DNA of 42,939 nucleotides, taken from contig JAIPUR010000022.1 of NCBI GenBank assembly GCA_020055655.1, forward strand, positions 1 through 42,939, given 5' to 3'. Under the pieces are notes generated by a model. The model saw only the letters and a list, made by a program, of their open reading frames with translations, did not search any database and was not told the origin of the DNA. Origin of the DNA: Methanosarcinaceae archaeon (GTDB lineage: Archaea; Halobacteriota; Methanosarcinia; Methanosarcinales; Methanosarcinaceae). Of the stretch, positions 24,718 through 33,918 are shown piece by piece. The position numbers and the translations under genes are program-made. Numbering within the stretch: position 1 is the stretch's first letter; every line of letters begins with the position of its first letter.

Positions 24718-26087
24718 TTTTCAGCTCTGCGCATCTTTTTGGATGCACCTTTTGCGGCAAAGGTGACAGGGTCAATTAGCATCGACATGGGTGGTGTATA
24801 TGATGTTTCCATATTCATGAGCTCATCAACAGTTGTTTTCTTTTTTATTGCAAGTGCCATCCCATCAATTCTTTCCTTCACACCTTCGCCTGCTATTATT
24901 TGCGCGCCTATCAGGTAACGCTCACTAAATATTAGCTTTATAAAAAGCTGGCTGCTCCCTGGGAAATACTCTGCATGGGTTGTGCCTGTGGCAATACCTG
25001 TTACTATTTCCATTCCATTTTTCTTTGCTTCCAGACTTGTAAGTCCTACAGTTCCTACCTGTAATTCTCCCACAAGTGCAACCCATGGATTTACAACAGC
25101 TTCAAAATCAGTATTCTCTGAGGTCAGATTATTGATAATAACTCCTGCCATTCTTCTGGAGGTGCTCGCAAGCTGACCGAGCATTGCTTTACCGGTTATG
25201 AAATTCTGTATTTGGGTGCATTCTCCACCACAATATACATCGGAAACATAGCTTTTTCCTATTTTTGGCTGAAGTTTGCTGTCTGTGACAATTCCGCCTG
25301 TAGGTCCTAGCTCAATTCCGGCATCCTCTGCCAGTTGGTTTTGTGGTATGACGCCTGTTGCAATGAAAACAATATCTGCAGGAATCTTTTCGCCCTCAAT
25401 ACTAACAGAGTCCACTTTTTCTTTTCCATTAATTGAACCTGGGGTCGTTCCTGTGATCACCCTGATTCCCAGTGATTCCAGATGTTCCTTGATAATATCT
25501 GCCATGTCAGGATCCATTATGTGTGAAAGTATGGATCCACTTCTGTTGACAAGAGTTGTATTCTTACCTCTTTTTGCAGATGCTACAGCAATTTCAATTC
25601 CAACTCCACCACCACCGATAACTACTGCATCCGATACTTCTTCCAATGATTTATCGATATCTATGGCGTTGCTCAATGTTCTGAGTGTGAATACATTTTG
25701 TAATCGAGCTGATCCCCTAAAATCTTCAGGAATAAATGCAGTACTGCCTGTGGCTATTACCAATTTATCAAAATGATGTATCTCTCCATTTGCGTGGATA
25801 TTGTGGTTTTCTATATCTATTTTATCTACTGTGCAGTTAAGTCTCACATCAATTCCCATGTTCTCGAAGAATTCAGCTTTCCGAAGTATGAGTGAATCAA
25901 AGTCTTTAATGTCTCCTGCAATTAGAAAGGGCATGCCACACTGGCTGTATGCTGTGTGCCTGTCTGAAGAGAATACGCTTATGTCAAAGTTACTGCGGCG
26001 CTTTACACTGGTGGCAACTGCCATACCAACTGCTCCGCCTCCGATAATGAGCAATTTTTCTTTTTGTGCAGCTTCTTTTTTTCTCAT
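24714..26087 (-). CDS. CoA-disulfide reductase/NADH oxidase-type flavoprotein
   Basis: A 457-residue pyridine nucleotide-disulfide oxidoreductase. It has an N-terminal FAD site IIGGGAVGMAVA (14-25), a single redox cysteine C50 in YSQCGMPF in place of the CxxxxC pair, the FAD-linked VIATGS segment, a second dinucleotide fold VVIGGGGVGIEIA, and the C-terminal dimerisation domain. The single-cysteine arrangement is that of CoA-disulfide reductases, NADH oxidases and NADH peroxidases. The exact substrate is not decidable. RtcA overlaps its end by ATGA. Promoter-like TATA elements lie upstream on this strand near 26140-26155 and 26190-26210. Confidence 0.88.
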   Translation of the reverse strand: MRKKEAAQKEKLLIIGGGAVGMAVATSVKRRSNFDISVFSSDRHTAYSQCGMPFLIAGDIKDFDSLILRKAEFFENMGIDVRLNCTVDKIDIENHNIHANGEIHHFDKLVIATGSTAFIPEDFRGSARLQNVFTLRTLSNAIDIDKSLEEVSDAVVIGGGGVGIEIAVASAKRGKNTTLVNRSGSILSHIMDPDMADIIKEHLESLGIRVITGTTPGSINGKEKVDSVSIEGEKIPADIVFIATGVIPQNQLAEDAGIELGPTGGIVTDSKLQPKIGKSYVSDVYCGGECTQIQNFITGKAMLGQLASTSRRMAGVIINNLTSENTDFEAVVNPWVALVGELQVGTVGLTSLEAKKNGMEIVTGIATGTTHAEYFPGSSQLFIKLIFSERYLIGAQIIAGEGVKERIDGMALAIKKKTTVDELMNMETSYTPPMSMLIDPVTFAAKGASKKMRRAEK

Positions 26088-26223
26088 GAGTATACAAAAG
26101 TACTTTATTTGTATTGATGATGTCGACTTGCAAACATTGGATCATTCTTATAAATGATGCAATGCCTGAGCTATGGGGTTTATTGGACAATTTAAAATAT
26201 ATAATAAACTGTATACCCATAAG

Positions 26224-26300
26224 TTTATAAGACTTTAAATTCTTGTAATAGCTGTAATAACCATATCCATGGTTTATACTCGTGCTCTAAGAGAGCATTT
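26224..26300 (+). ncRNA. Possible promoter plus two-hairpin RNA in the spacer before dnaG
   Basis: The stretch 26088-26721 has no gene that I can support. Within it, AGTTTATAAGAC (26222-26233) resembles a TATA box on the plus strand. The predicted start near 26252-26256 falls just before two perfect hairpins: AACCAT-ATCC-ATGGTT (26259-26274) and TGCTCT-AAG-AGAGCA (26283-26297), the second followed by TTT. A third small hairpin, CTAC-TGTA-GTAG, is at 26477-26488. This may be a small RNA or a long dnaG leader. Evidence is structural only. Confidence 0.25.
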
Positions 26301-26721
26301 CCATATAACGCATTATAGCTTAATCATAATTCATAATTCACGAAATGTTCAGTTTACAGGTACTCTTGAAAGGAAATAATAAACAAAGGGTGCTTAGGAA
26401 GGTTAAAATCAGGCAATTAAAGAGAATACGGGACTGCTTTTGATCTGTCCGAATGTTATGTAATTGCTACATAAGGCTACTGTAGTAGATTTATCCATTA
26501 CCTTGATTCGGATGGTAGAGTGGATAGTTTCATCAATATAGATGTAGTCACACGATAATTTTAAGATCCCGTAGTTCAAATGCAATAGGAAATCCCTAAA
26601 GCCTGATTATAGATCCTTCTTTTATTTGAACATGTAGTGTAACTGATTTTCTATTTTTGCATTGGAATTCGGGTATGATCCTGGAATTATATATGACATT
26701 ATAAAATTTCGGAGAATTCAT

Positions 26722-28080
26722 ATGCAAAATACAGATACTACTAAATATATCATTCATTCAAAAATCAGTGCCGATGGCATTATAGAACGCCCTGACATAG
26801 TAGGTGCGATATTCGGACAAACAGAAGGTCTTTTGGGCTCGGATCTTGATCTGCGCGATCTTCAGAAGACTGGCAGAATTGGCCGAATAGAAGTTATTGT
26901 TGCTGCAAAAAATGGTAAGACCAAGGGAACTATTCTAATTCCATCAAGTCTTGACAGGGTAGAAACTTCAATTCTGGCAGCATCACTGGAAACTATTGAC
27001 AGGGTAGGCCCATGCAGTGCTAAGATAGAAGTTGCTCAGGTAGAAGATGTCAGAGCAACTAAAAGACGTCAGATAATGGAGAGAGCTAAGTTCATACTTA
27101 CCGGGATGTTCGATGAGAATCTGCCAGAATCTCAGGAAATCGCTGATAAGGTTCGCCAGTCTGTGAGAATAGAAGAAATGCAGTACTATGGTAAGAACAA
27201 GATTCCCTGCGGCCCTGCAATACACGATTCTGACGCAATAATTGTTGTGGAAGGCAGAGCTGATGTTCTAAATCTCTTACGATATGGTATCAAGAATACC
27301 ATTTGTGTCGGTGGTACAAATGTTCCTCCTGAGGTTGTAGAATTCACTAAGAAGAAAGAAACTGTAACTGCGTTTACAGATGGTGACCGTGGTGGAGAAC
27401 TCATAATCAAGGAACTCATCCAGATAGCTAATATTGATTATATTGCCCGCGCTCCCGATGGAAAGAGTGTTGAAGACCTTGTCCAGAAGGAGATCATCAG
27501 ATCACTGAGGCAAAAGGTACCTGTTGAGCAGGTTATGGAAAAGTATTCCATAGGGGATTCCAAAGAATCCAAGGAAGATAATTCAGGCAGGTCTCCAAGA
27601 CTCCAGAAGAGGAAAGAAAGAAGGCCTTCAGATGTTGCAAGAGGCCCTGTTTCCAAGGTACAAAAGAGGGAAGTCAAAGAACGCCCTCAGCGTGGAAGCA
27701 GATCTGAGGAAATGCCAGAAAGTAAGTCTAATGCTAAGCCTGCAGCACCTGTTAAAAAAGCTACACCTTCAAAGGCAAAGAGACAATCACCTATGCGTAA
27801 CAGATTCAAGTCTCATGCAGATGATCTGATAGGTACTTTCAGTGCACGTTTTTTTGATAGTGGTGATAAGGTGGTCAATGAGATCCCTGTCAGGGACCTG
27901 GTAAACACTTTGAAGTCCTATGAAGATGAGATAAAGACAGTTGTCTTTGATGGTGTTGTGACTCAGAGAATACTGGACATTGCCGCAGACAAAGGTATAG
28001 AGAATCTGATCGGTGCTAAGGTTGGAAGCGTTAGCAAAAGACCTGCGGGCGTGAAAGTATTCACGGCTAAGGCGCTGTAA
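26722..28080 (+). CDS. dnaG: Archaeal DnaG-type primase
   Basis: A 452-residue archaeal DnaG. The Toprim domain shows VVEGRAD (175-181, catalytic glutamate) and the paired acidic motif TDGDRGGE (219-226). The N-terminal region (FGQTEGLLG, about 31-39) and the C-terminal conserved region (360-452) flank a basic low-complexity linker at about 280-360 rich in Lys, Arg, Ser and Pro. Archaeal DnaG has template-dependent RNA synthesis activity and is also found with the exosome (family knowledge). ATG 26722 is chosen because GGAG lies seven bases upstream. AATTATATATGA at about 26683-26694 is a fitting TATA box. A strong terminator follows. Confidence 0.95.
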   Translation: MQNTDTTKYIIHSKISADGIIERPDIVGAIFGQTEGLLGSDLDLRDLQKTGRIGRIEVIVAAKNGKTKGTILIPSSLDRVETSILAASLETIDRVGPCSAKIEVAQVEDVRATKRRQIMERAKFILTGMFDENLPESQEIADKVRQSVRIEEMQYYGKNKIPCGPAIHDSDAIIVVEGRADVLNLLRYGIKNTICVGGTNVPPEVVEFTKKKETVTAFTDGDRGGELIIKELIQIANIDYIARAPDGKSVEDLVQKEIIRSLRQKVPVEQVMEKYSIGDSKESKEDNSGRSPRLQKRKERRPSDVARGPVSKVQKREVKERPQRGSRSEEMPESKSNAKPAAPVKKATPSKAKRQSPMRNRFKSHADDLIGTFSARFFDSGDKVVNEIPVRDLVNTLKSYEDEIKTVVFDGVVTQRILDIAADKGIENLIGAKVGSVSKRPAGVKVFTAKAL

Positions 28081-28090
28081 TTTTTCCAAA

Positions 28091-28120
28091 ATGGTGCTCT
28101 GAATGAGTACCATCTTTTTT
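28091..28120 (+). terminator. Hairpin plus T-run after dnaG
   Basis: A nine-base stem ATGGTGCTC/GAGTACCAT (one G-T pair) with loop TGAAT is followed by CTTTTTT. It starts 10 bases after the dnaG stop. Confidence 0.75.
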
Positions 28121-28167
28121 AAATTTTATATTTTTTCTTATACATTTTAAAAATATCGATTGGATGT

Positions 28168-28189
28168 TCCTAATGATTAATCATTGGGA
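28168..28189. promoter_or_regulatory. 22-base palindrome upstream of the UPF0058 gene
   Basis: TCCTAATGATTAATCATTGGGA is a perfect inverted repeat apart from one T-G pairing. It sits just before an AT-rich TATATATA segment (28200-28217) that could be the UPF0058 promoter, which would leave a leader of about 100 bases. An operator for a dimeric regulator is plausible. No regulator is identified. Confidence 0.4.
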
Positions 28190-28332
28190 TATTTTAAAAA
28201 AATATATATACTATATACTCGGATTTCACTTCCGGGCGAAATGCCTTTATTATGAAGCATTGAAGTATTATTGTTCATTATTTTTGAACAGTATAGAATA
28301 TAGTATGTTTTATACAGGTTAGGTTGGTTGGT

Positions 28333-28617
28333 ATGCATAAAGATGAACTAATACAATTGCACACATTGATGGCGCAAATAAAGAAACATGTTGAAGGATT
28401 AAGTGAAGACACTAGCTTCCGGGACTACAATTCTCTTTCAATAAGTCCCCTGCACATTCACAGGAGCAAAGCCGAACATAAGCACGCAATTTTTGTGTTG
28501 GGCAATGATCTTGCATCTGTTCTTTCCAAGGATGATCTTTCAGGATTCGAGCATACATCTTCAAGGATGCAGGAACTTGCTGATCGTGCAAGCAACTATG
28601 TTATAAAAATGAATTAA
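28333..28617 (+). CDS. UPF0058 family protein
   Basis: A 94-residue archaeal conserved protein starting MHKDELIQLHTLMAQIKKHV, the family opening. It has several histidines (HIHRSKAEHKHA, about 38-49) that could bind a metal and a C-terminal helix. Function is unknown. ATG 28333 is preferred over the in-frame TTG at 28324. It stands alone behind a long AT-rich leader containing a palindrome. Confidence 0.85.
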   Translation: MHKDELIQLHTLMAQIKKHVEGLSEDTSFRDYNSLSISPLHIHRSKAEHKHAIFVLGNDLASVLSKDDLSGFEHTSSRMQELADRASNYVIKMN

Positions 28618-28685
28618 GATTTTTTTACTTGTGACAGCTAAATACCAGGGCTATTCTGGTTGGACAGTCTGTTACAATTGATATT

Positions 28686-29126
28686 TTATTGCAATAACAA
28701 CTGTTTTTTCATAATGATTCCATCTTCTCCGTCTGAGTAATAGCCATGCTCTATCCAGCATGCAATAAAATCCATACTCTTGTAAAGTTTTTGGGCTCCA
28801 TGATTGCTAATTCTTACTTCAAGACTGCTGTATTTCAGGGACATTGTGCGGAATACACCTATTATTGATTTTAGAAGCTGAGTACCTATTCCGTGGCTTT
28901 GGTACCCTTCTCGTACAGCAAGTGAGAATATACGGCCTTCTATGTCGGATACTTTATATCCCACTACAAATCCGACTATGTATCCTTTTTCTTCAGCAAC
29001 AAGGAATCCCTCATTGTTCATCTCATAGAAATTCATGTAAAGAAAAGGGTTATGTTCTGAAAATGCAACAGATTCTATTTCTAGGACCCCTTCAAAGTCC
29101 GCTGGCTCGAACTTACGAATTATCAT
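28686..29126 (-). CDS. GNAT acetyltransferase, RimI-like
   Basis: A 146-residue GNAT-fold N-acetyltransferase. The acetyl-CoA motif A reads YQSHGIGTQLL (75-85), preceded by the strand RIFSLAVREG, and motif B contains RISNHGAQKLYKSMDF. The length and pattern are those of archaeal N-terminal acetyltransferases related to RimI/Ard1. The protein substrate cannot be told. It starts 23 bases after the archaeosine synthase stop and is probably in its operon. Confidence 0.85.
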   Translation of the reverse strand: MIIRKFEPADFEGVLEIESVAFSEHNPFLYMNFYEMNNEGFLVAEEKGYIVGFVVGYKVSDIEGRIFSLAVREGYQSHGIGTQLLKSIIGVFRTMSLKYSSLEVRISNHGAQKLYKSMDFIACWIEHGYYSDGEDGIIMKKQLLLQ

Positions 29127-29149
29127 ATGGAAGATTCTCCATTCTCAGC

Positions 29150-30997
29150 TCATTTCTTGATCTTCTTTACATGGCGAAGATCGACTGCAACTCCTCTTGA
29201 AGACCCCTGCATTTCCGCTCCACTCATCATAGCTCTTCCTACACAAATTGCATTTTCTCCCTGTACAAAAACCTCATCGTTAGGTCTGATGTCCGGGTCA
29301 GCAGTAACAACTCCAGGTGCAAGCAGGGATCCCTTTGGGACAAAATCATCGATATTCACTAGGTATTTTCCAAAGTCTCGCATTAGCTCTGTACCTTCTA
29401 TAGTTACTGCGAGAATACCATATTGTGGAATAAGGGTAGCAAGCTGCGTTTTGCCAACAAATACCTGATGCTTTGGGAATGGACTCTTGATGATTGTTCC
29501 TTCTGGTACCAATATGTCTCCTGCACCCTTTCCAAACTGGTAGTTTGCAACAGACCGCATAACATCCTTTTTCCTTTCTTCAACATTACGTTTTTGTGTT
29601 CCACTAGAACATTGCTCTGCAGCATCTCTTAGATTTCTTAGAGATTCAGGAGATCCGATCCTTCCTGAGCTGGTAAATACCATCTCAATATCAAGTCTTT
29701 CACAGACCATTTCGCATATCTTTTTATATGCATCTTCGACATGGGCAATTATAGTCTTATATTTGTGTTTTTCCAGATATTTTTCGAGACAGGATGCAAC
29801 CCATTCATTTTCTTCAGCATCCCAATATCCGGTAACCGCAGTATCATAATGGGCAGCCGGGTATGTTAGCTCCAGTTCTCTTGGCACAATTCCCAGAGGT
29901 GATGTGATAATCATTTCCTGCACGAACTTTCTGTTCTTCCCCAGTGCATTGATGAATTTCCAGTGTGAATTGGATGTGGAATATGGCTTCTTTGCAGAGC
30001 ATGGAAGCAGTACCAGTATGTCGGAATTAGGCGGTTCATACCTTTCGATAACTCTTTTTGCAAACCTCACGACTTCCACCCTGCTAAGGGATTCTGTACT
30101 GTTTGCTATCATTCCATTTGATCTGACCACTGGATTCTTTTCTTCAAGATATTTATATTCATGATCTGCCAGTCTTAAAAGTGCGGTGAGCCATGGTCTG
30201 ACTCTGCATTGTCCTTCCATGTATTCCCGAAGCGTTCCAGCACGTATCTTTTCCCTAACGATGGCAAGTTCACTTTCCATTTCATTTATGTTGTGCCTTT
30301 CAATTATTGAAGCTCTGTCCTTTTTCTTCATTTTCCGAAGCTCATGAAGCTCTATGCCGGAGCAGGCATCGCATCTGCAAGGTAGCTCTGCAAGGGCATC
30401 CAGATAGTAACGACCGGACCTTGTGAGGAATATATCATTGTGTCCTGCTACAATGGCTCTTGTATTATCAAAAACATCAATTCCAAGATATGCAAGCATA
30501 GCAATGTTTTCAGGAGTGGCGATGTTCGGTACATAGACTGCATTATCCGGTGATATCTCTATTTTCATGTCCAGAAGGCTGTGGAAGAACTTTCTGGCAT
30601 TGTTCTCAAAGGAACCAGCTCCTTCCATAATGTACATATCACTTTTTTTGAGGTCCTGACCGTGCCTGTAAACTGTTCCTGTGGGCCCTTGAATATCAAA
30701 ATCAAGCTTGTTTGCAATGGATATTGCTACATCATTTGGTGCTTCAGGTGGGAATGACTGGTGAGGTAGAATGATCAGTTTTTTCTCTCCGCCATTATTG
30801 CGTATCTCCGAAATCCTCTCTTCAGCTAGTTTTGCTGATCCCATGCTCCATATAGATCCTGAATCAATAATAGTGCTGGTATTTGCTTTTAGAGATCTGG
30901 TATCTAAAATAAAAGGTGTCCTGATGGTCTTTTCAAGGATCAGTTTTCCTATTCTTGCCGCTCCGTCCCGCTGCTGTACCTCGAAGTATCTTGTCAT
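29150..30997 (-). CDS. arcS: Archaeosine synthase (TgtA2 paralogue of tRNA-guanine transglycosylase)
   Basis: A 615-residue protein with a TGT-like TIM barrel in the first half, a zinc site CRCDAC (C207, C209, C212), the ArcS-specific LPCSAKKPYSTSNSH region (331-345), and a C-terminal PUA RNA-binding domain (about 540-613). ArcS converts preQ0 at tRNA position 15 into the archaeosine pathway product (family knowledge). The LPCSAKKPY motif separates it from the true transglycosylase TgtA. A TATA-like element shared with the divergent glcD-like gene lies at 31046-31058 (reverse). RimI-like acetyltransferase follows. Confidence 0.93.
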   Translation of the reverse strand: MTRYFEVQQRDGAARIGKLILEKTIRTPFILDTRSLKANTSTIIDSGSIWSMGSAKLAEERISEIRNNGGEKKLIILPHQSFPPEAPNDVAISIANKLDFDIQGPTGTVYRHGQDLKKSDMYIMEGAGSFENNARKFFHSLLDMKIEISPDNAVYVPNIATPENIAMLAYLGIDVFDNTRAIVAGHNDIFLTRSGRYYLDALAELPCRCDACSGIELHELRKMKKKDRASIIERHNINEMESELAIVREKIRAGTLREYMEGQCRVRPWLTALLRLADHEYKYLEEKNPVVRSNGMIANSTESLSRVEVVRFAKRVIERYEPPNSDILVLLPCSAKKPYSTSNSHWKFINALGKNRKFVQEMIITSPLGIVPRELELTYPAAHYDTAVTGYWDAEENEWVASCLEKYLEKHKYKTIIAHVEDAYKKICEMVCERLDIEMVFTSSGRIGSPESLRNLRDAAEQCSSGTQKRNVEERKKDVMRSVANYQFGKGAGDILVPEGTIIKSPFPKHQVFVGKTQLATLIPQYGILAVTIEGTELMRDFGKYLVNIDDFVPKGSLLAPGVVTADPDIRPNDEVFVQGENAICVGRAMMSGAEMQGSSRGVAVDLRHVKKIKK

Positions 30998-31040
30998 TGC
31001 TGGGTAATAGGGTTGGTTAGATGTAAATGTTTTGCGTCAA

Positions 31041-31056
31041 CCAAACATTTTAAATA
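31041..31056 (+). promoter_or_regulatory. Promoter of the glcD-glcF pair
   Basis: CCAAACA (BRE-like) followed by TTTTAAATA lies 28-36 bases before the ATG at 31084, so the mRNA would have little or no leader. The reverse strand reads CTATTTAAAATG over the same bases and may serve arcS as well. Confidence 0.5.
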
Positions 31057-31083
31057 GCCCAATCTCACTTAAAAGTTAACTTA

Positions 31084-32466
31084 ATGCAAAAGACAGATAT
31101 TCTTGGTAAATTACAGGGGATAGTTGGTGACAGAAATGTGTCTACATCGTCTGCTGAACTTTATTGTTATTCATGTGACGCTTCCCAGATAAGAGGCATG
31201 CCTGATTATGTCATTCGCCCTGAAAACACAGAACAGGTATCAAAGGTAGTGAAAGTTGCCTATGATCATGAGATCCCTGTGACGGCCAGAGGTGCTGCTA
31301 CAGGCCTTGCCGGCGGTGCTGTTCCTGTTGAAGGTGGCATTGTACTTGACATGTCTTCCATGGATAAGATCGAAGAACTGGATCTTGACAACCTTCAGGT
31401 AGTAGTTGAATCTGGTGTTGTACAGGCAAAGCTCAATGCTGTACTCGAACCTTATGGTTTTTTCTTTCCACCTGACCCCGGCAGCTCAGCCATGTGTACA
31501 ATTGGCGGACTGATCGGAAACAATGGTAGTGGAATGCGCTCTGTCAAATACGGAACCACAAGAAGTTATGTTCTGGGTCTTGAGGTCGTAATGGCAGATG
31601 GTACTATAATAAACACCGGTTCCAAGGTAATGAAATCTGTGTCCGGTTATTCATTAACAGACCTCTACGTTGGCTCTGAGGGCACATTGGGCGTCATCAC
31701 AAAAGCAATTCTAAAAGTAATTGCACTCCCTAAGGAACGATCTGTGCTTCTTGCATCATTTGAAACTCCTGAACTTGCAGGACAGGCTGTAGTAAAAACC
31801 CTTGCTTCAGGAATTGTTCCGTCTGCATGTGAAATTCTTGACCGCAACATCATTGAAGCTATTAATACTTATGACCCGAGCATCGGAATCCCTGAAGCAG
31901 GTGCCATTTTGCTTTTTGAAGTTGATGGGACGGAAAATGCGGTGATAGAAGGCATTGGTATGGTCAGTGAAGTATGCAGATCACTGGCAACAAGTGTGAA
32001 AACCGCTTCCGATAAGGCTGAAAGGGATGAGATATGGGCTGCAAGAAAGATGGTTGGTGCAGCAATTTCACGCCTTGATCCAATGCGTACTCGCGTATAT
32101 GTCGGTGAGGATGTGGGTGTACCTATTAAGCAAATTCCTGCAATGTTGCATAAGGTCCGTGAGATCTCAAAGGAATTCGATTTACCTATTATGACATACG
32201 GTCACATCGGTGATGGAAATCTTCATACCGGTATGTGTATCGATGTAATGGAAGATGGCGACTGGGAAAAACTCAACAAAGCTGCTGATAAGATCCATCA
32301 TGAAGCTCTTGGGCTTGAAGGCACAGTTACAGCAGAACACGGTGTTGGCGGAGCAAGAGCAGATTTCATGGCACTGGAAGTAGGTAATGCCCTTGATCTA
32401 ATGGTAGCTATTAAGAAAGCACTTGATCCAAAGGGAATTATGAATCCCGGGAAAATGGGGTTATAA
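31084..32466 (+). CDS. GlcD-type FAD-linked 2-hydroxyacid (glycolate/D-lactate) dehydrogenase
   Basis: A 460-residue FAD_binding_4 flavoprotein. The PENTEQVSKVV segment (46-56), the FAD pyrophosphate motif GAATGLAGGAVP (70-81), the GGLIGNNGSGMRS region (142-154), the VGSEGTLGVIT segment and the C-terminal TVTAEHGVGGAR and DPKGIMNPGKM motifs are all present. These mark GlcD/D-lactate dehydrogenase proteins. It would oxidise a 2-hydroxyacid and pass electrons to the iron-sulfur partner encoded two bases downstream. Glycolate and D-lactate cannot be distinguished by sequence. Confidence 0.9.
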   Translation: MQKTDILGKLQGIVGDRNVSTSSAELYCYSCDASQIRGMPDYVIRPENTEQVSKVVKVAYDHEIPVTARGAATGLAGGAVPVEGGIVLDMSSMDKIEELDLDNLQVVVESGVVQAKLNAVLEPYGFFFPPDPGSSAMCTIGGLIGNNGSGMRSVKYGTTRSYVLGLEVVMADGTIINTGSKVMKSVSGYSLTDLYVGSEGTLGVITKAILKVIALPKERSVLLASFETPELAGQAVVKTLASGIVPSACEILDRNIIEAINTYDPSIGIPEAGAILLFEVDGTENAVIEGIGMVSEVCRSLATSVKTASDKAERDEIWAARKMVGAAISRLDPMRTRVYVGEDVGVPIKQIPAMLHKVREISKEFDLPIMTYGHIGDGNLHTGMCIDVMEDGDWEKLNKAADKIHHEALGLEGTVTAEHGVGGARADFMALEVGNALDLMVAIKKALDPKGIMNPGKMGL

Positions 32467-32468
32467 AA

Positions 32469-33524
32469 ATGACTGAAGATATGCGCTCAATTCTCAAGTG
32501 TGTCCGATGTGGAACATGCCGCTCTGTGTGTCCTGTTTTTGACGTACTTGGCTGGGAGTCAACGGGTGCACGTGGAAGAATGATGGTTGCACATGGTGTT
32601 TCTCAAGGGCTTGAAGTTGATAAGGATGTACTTGACAGCCTGAACACTTGTACCACTTGTGGTATGTGCAAAGAGATGTGCCCGTCTGGTGCTGCTCCTA
32701 CTAAAGTTGTGGAAAATACTAGGCATCAGCTTGTCTTACAGGGTAAGATGACCGATGCTCAGAAAGAGCTGCGTGGAAATGCAATTGAAACGGGTAATCC
32801 CCTTGGAGAGTCTGCCGAACGTATGGCATGGCTTGGCGATTCTCGCAAGGATGTAAAAGATAAGGCTGATTATGTTTATTTCTCGGGTTGCCTTGGTTCT
32901 TACAGATATCCTGATCTTGCAAAGAGGACCTTTGATATACTGAAGAAATTTGGTGTGACCGTCCTCAAAGATGAGGTATGCTGTGGTTCTCCACTTCTGA
33001 GAACTGGCTCTGACCCGTCTGAACTGATGGAAAAGAATCTTGATCAGATAAAGGAAATCGGTGCACACACCATAATCACAGGATGTGCAGGTTGTTTTTC
33101 AACTTTGAAGAATGATTATCCTGAAAAACTGAATGTGATGCATGTATCCCAGTTCCTTGCAGAACGTCTCGATGAGATGGATTTGAAGAAACTTGATCTT
33201 AAGGTGGCCTATCATGACCCATGTCACCTTGGAAGATGCAACGGTGTATTTGATGAACCTCGTCAGCTCATTACTGCAGTGTGTGAACTCGATGAAATGG
33301 AAAACATTCGCGAGAAATCCAAGTGCTGTGGGGCTGGTGGCGGAGTGCTCAAAGGTTATCCGGAACTTGCTCTTGAACTCTCAAAGAAACGGGCAGAAGA
33401 TATTCCTGAAGGTGTGGATTATCTTGTCACAGTATGCCCGCTTTGCAGAACAAATCTCCAGCGTGGTAGCGGTGATATAAAAGTGATAGATGTCCTTGAT
33501 CTATTGGAAATGGCTATGGTATAG
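32469..33524 (+). CDS. GlcF/HdrD-type iron-sulfur subunit with CCG domains
   Basis: A 351-residue protein with two [4Fe-4S] motifs (C11, C14, C17, C21 and C61, C64, C67, C71) and two CCG (DUF3483-type) cysteine domains, one near 144-185 (SGCLGS to VCCGSPLLRTG) and one near 245-295 (HDPCHLG to KCCGAGGG). This layout is shared by GlcF and HdrD. It starts two bases after the GlcD-like stop, so the two form one dehydrogenase complex. The electron acceptor is probably a membrane carrier or a disulfide, not resolved. The stop codon is inside a terminator hairpin. Confidence 0.9.
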   Translation: MTEDMRSILKCVRCGTCRSVCPVFDVLGWESTGARGRMMVAHGVSQGLEVDKDVLDSLNTCTTCGMCKEMCPSGAAPTKVVENTRHQLVLQGKMTDAQKELRGNAIETGNPLGESAERMAWLGDSRKDVKDKADYVYFSGCLGSYRYPDLAKRTFDILKKFGVTVLKDEVCCGSPLLRTGSDPSELMEKNLDQIKEIGAHTIITGCAGCFSTLKNDYPEKLNVMHVSQFLAERLDEMDLKKLDLKVAYHDPCHLGRCNGVFDEPRQLITAVCELDEMENIREKSKCCGAGGGVLKGYPELALELSKKRAEDIPEGVDYLVTVCPLCRTNLQRGSGDIKVIDVLDLLEMAMV

Positions 33525-33545
33525 CCATTTTAATTCTTTTTTGAT
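33508..33545 (+). terminator. Terminator hairpin overlapping the glcF-like stop codon
   Basis: AAATGGCTAT/ATAGCCATTT forms a perfect 10-bp stem around the loop GGT, followed by TAATTCTTTTTT. The stem spans the last codons and the TAG stop (33522-33524). A further T-rich run follows at about 33561-33580. Confidence 0.7.
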
Positions 33546-33623
33546 GCTATTTTATTATTGATTTTTTTTTGTTTTTTTCATTATTTTAAACTGCACCTGC
33601 ATAAAAAGTTGTGATTTATTTGG

Positions 33624-33825
33624 TCACATATATATATCATTAAAAAAATAATCCTATGTGCTTAAAGGAACCGTAAGGTTTAGCCAATCAGTGGGAGAGA
33701 GAAGGGACCATATCGGGATAACTGGGGTTTGAAGTTGTATTTTTGACAGCTTGTTTAGCGTTAGCTATGTACAGATTCCTGAATCTCGTTTTTACATGAT
33801 CTTTTCTCTATTTTAAAATGGGGGA
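33624..33825 (+). promoter_or_regulatory. Promoter and long structured leader of the large orphan gene
   Basis: TCACATATATATATC (about 33622-33636) is a TATA-like box predicting transcription from about 33655. The RNA would then open with a hairpin: outer GCT/AGC (33660-33662 with 33682-33684) and inner AACC/GGTT closing a GTAA tetraloop of the GNRA type (33669-33680). It continues through a purine-rich GTGGGAGAGAGAAGGGACC segment. There is no gene in 33525-33817. The leader is about 165 bases before translation, long for this window. Confidence 0.35.
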
Positions 33826-33918
33826 ATTAGTATAACCGAAAAAAAGAGAACAAAAAGGAAATCTAAAGGTGCTACAATAAAAGCGAAAGTAGGAGGGATC
33901 AAAAATTCAACACTACCT

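Noticed and set aside
26110-26176. C/D-box-like RNA (TTGATGA, ATGATGC, CTGA)
   Set aside because: The first box lacks the required purine, no D' box is present, and the C' to D spacing is only five bases, too short for a guide.
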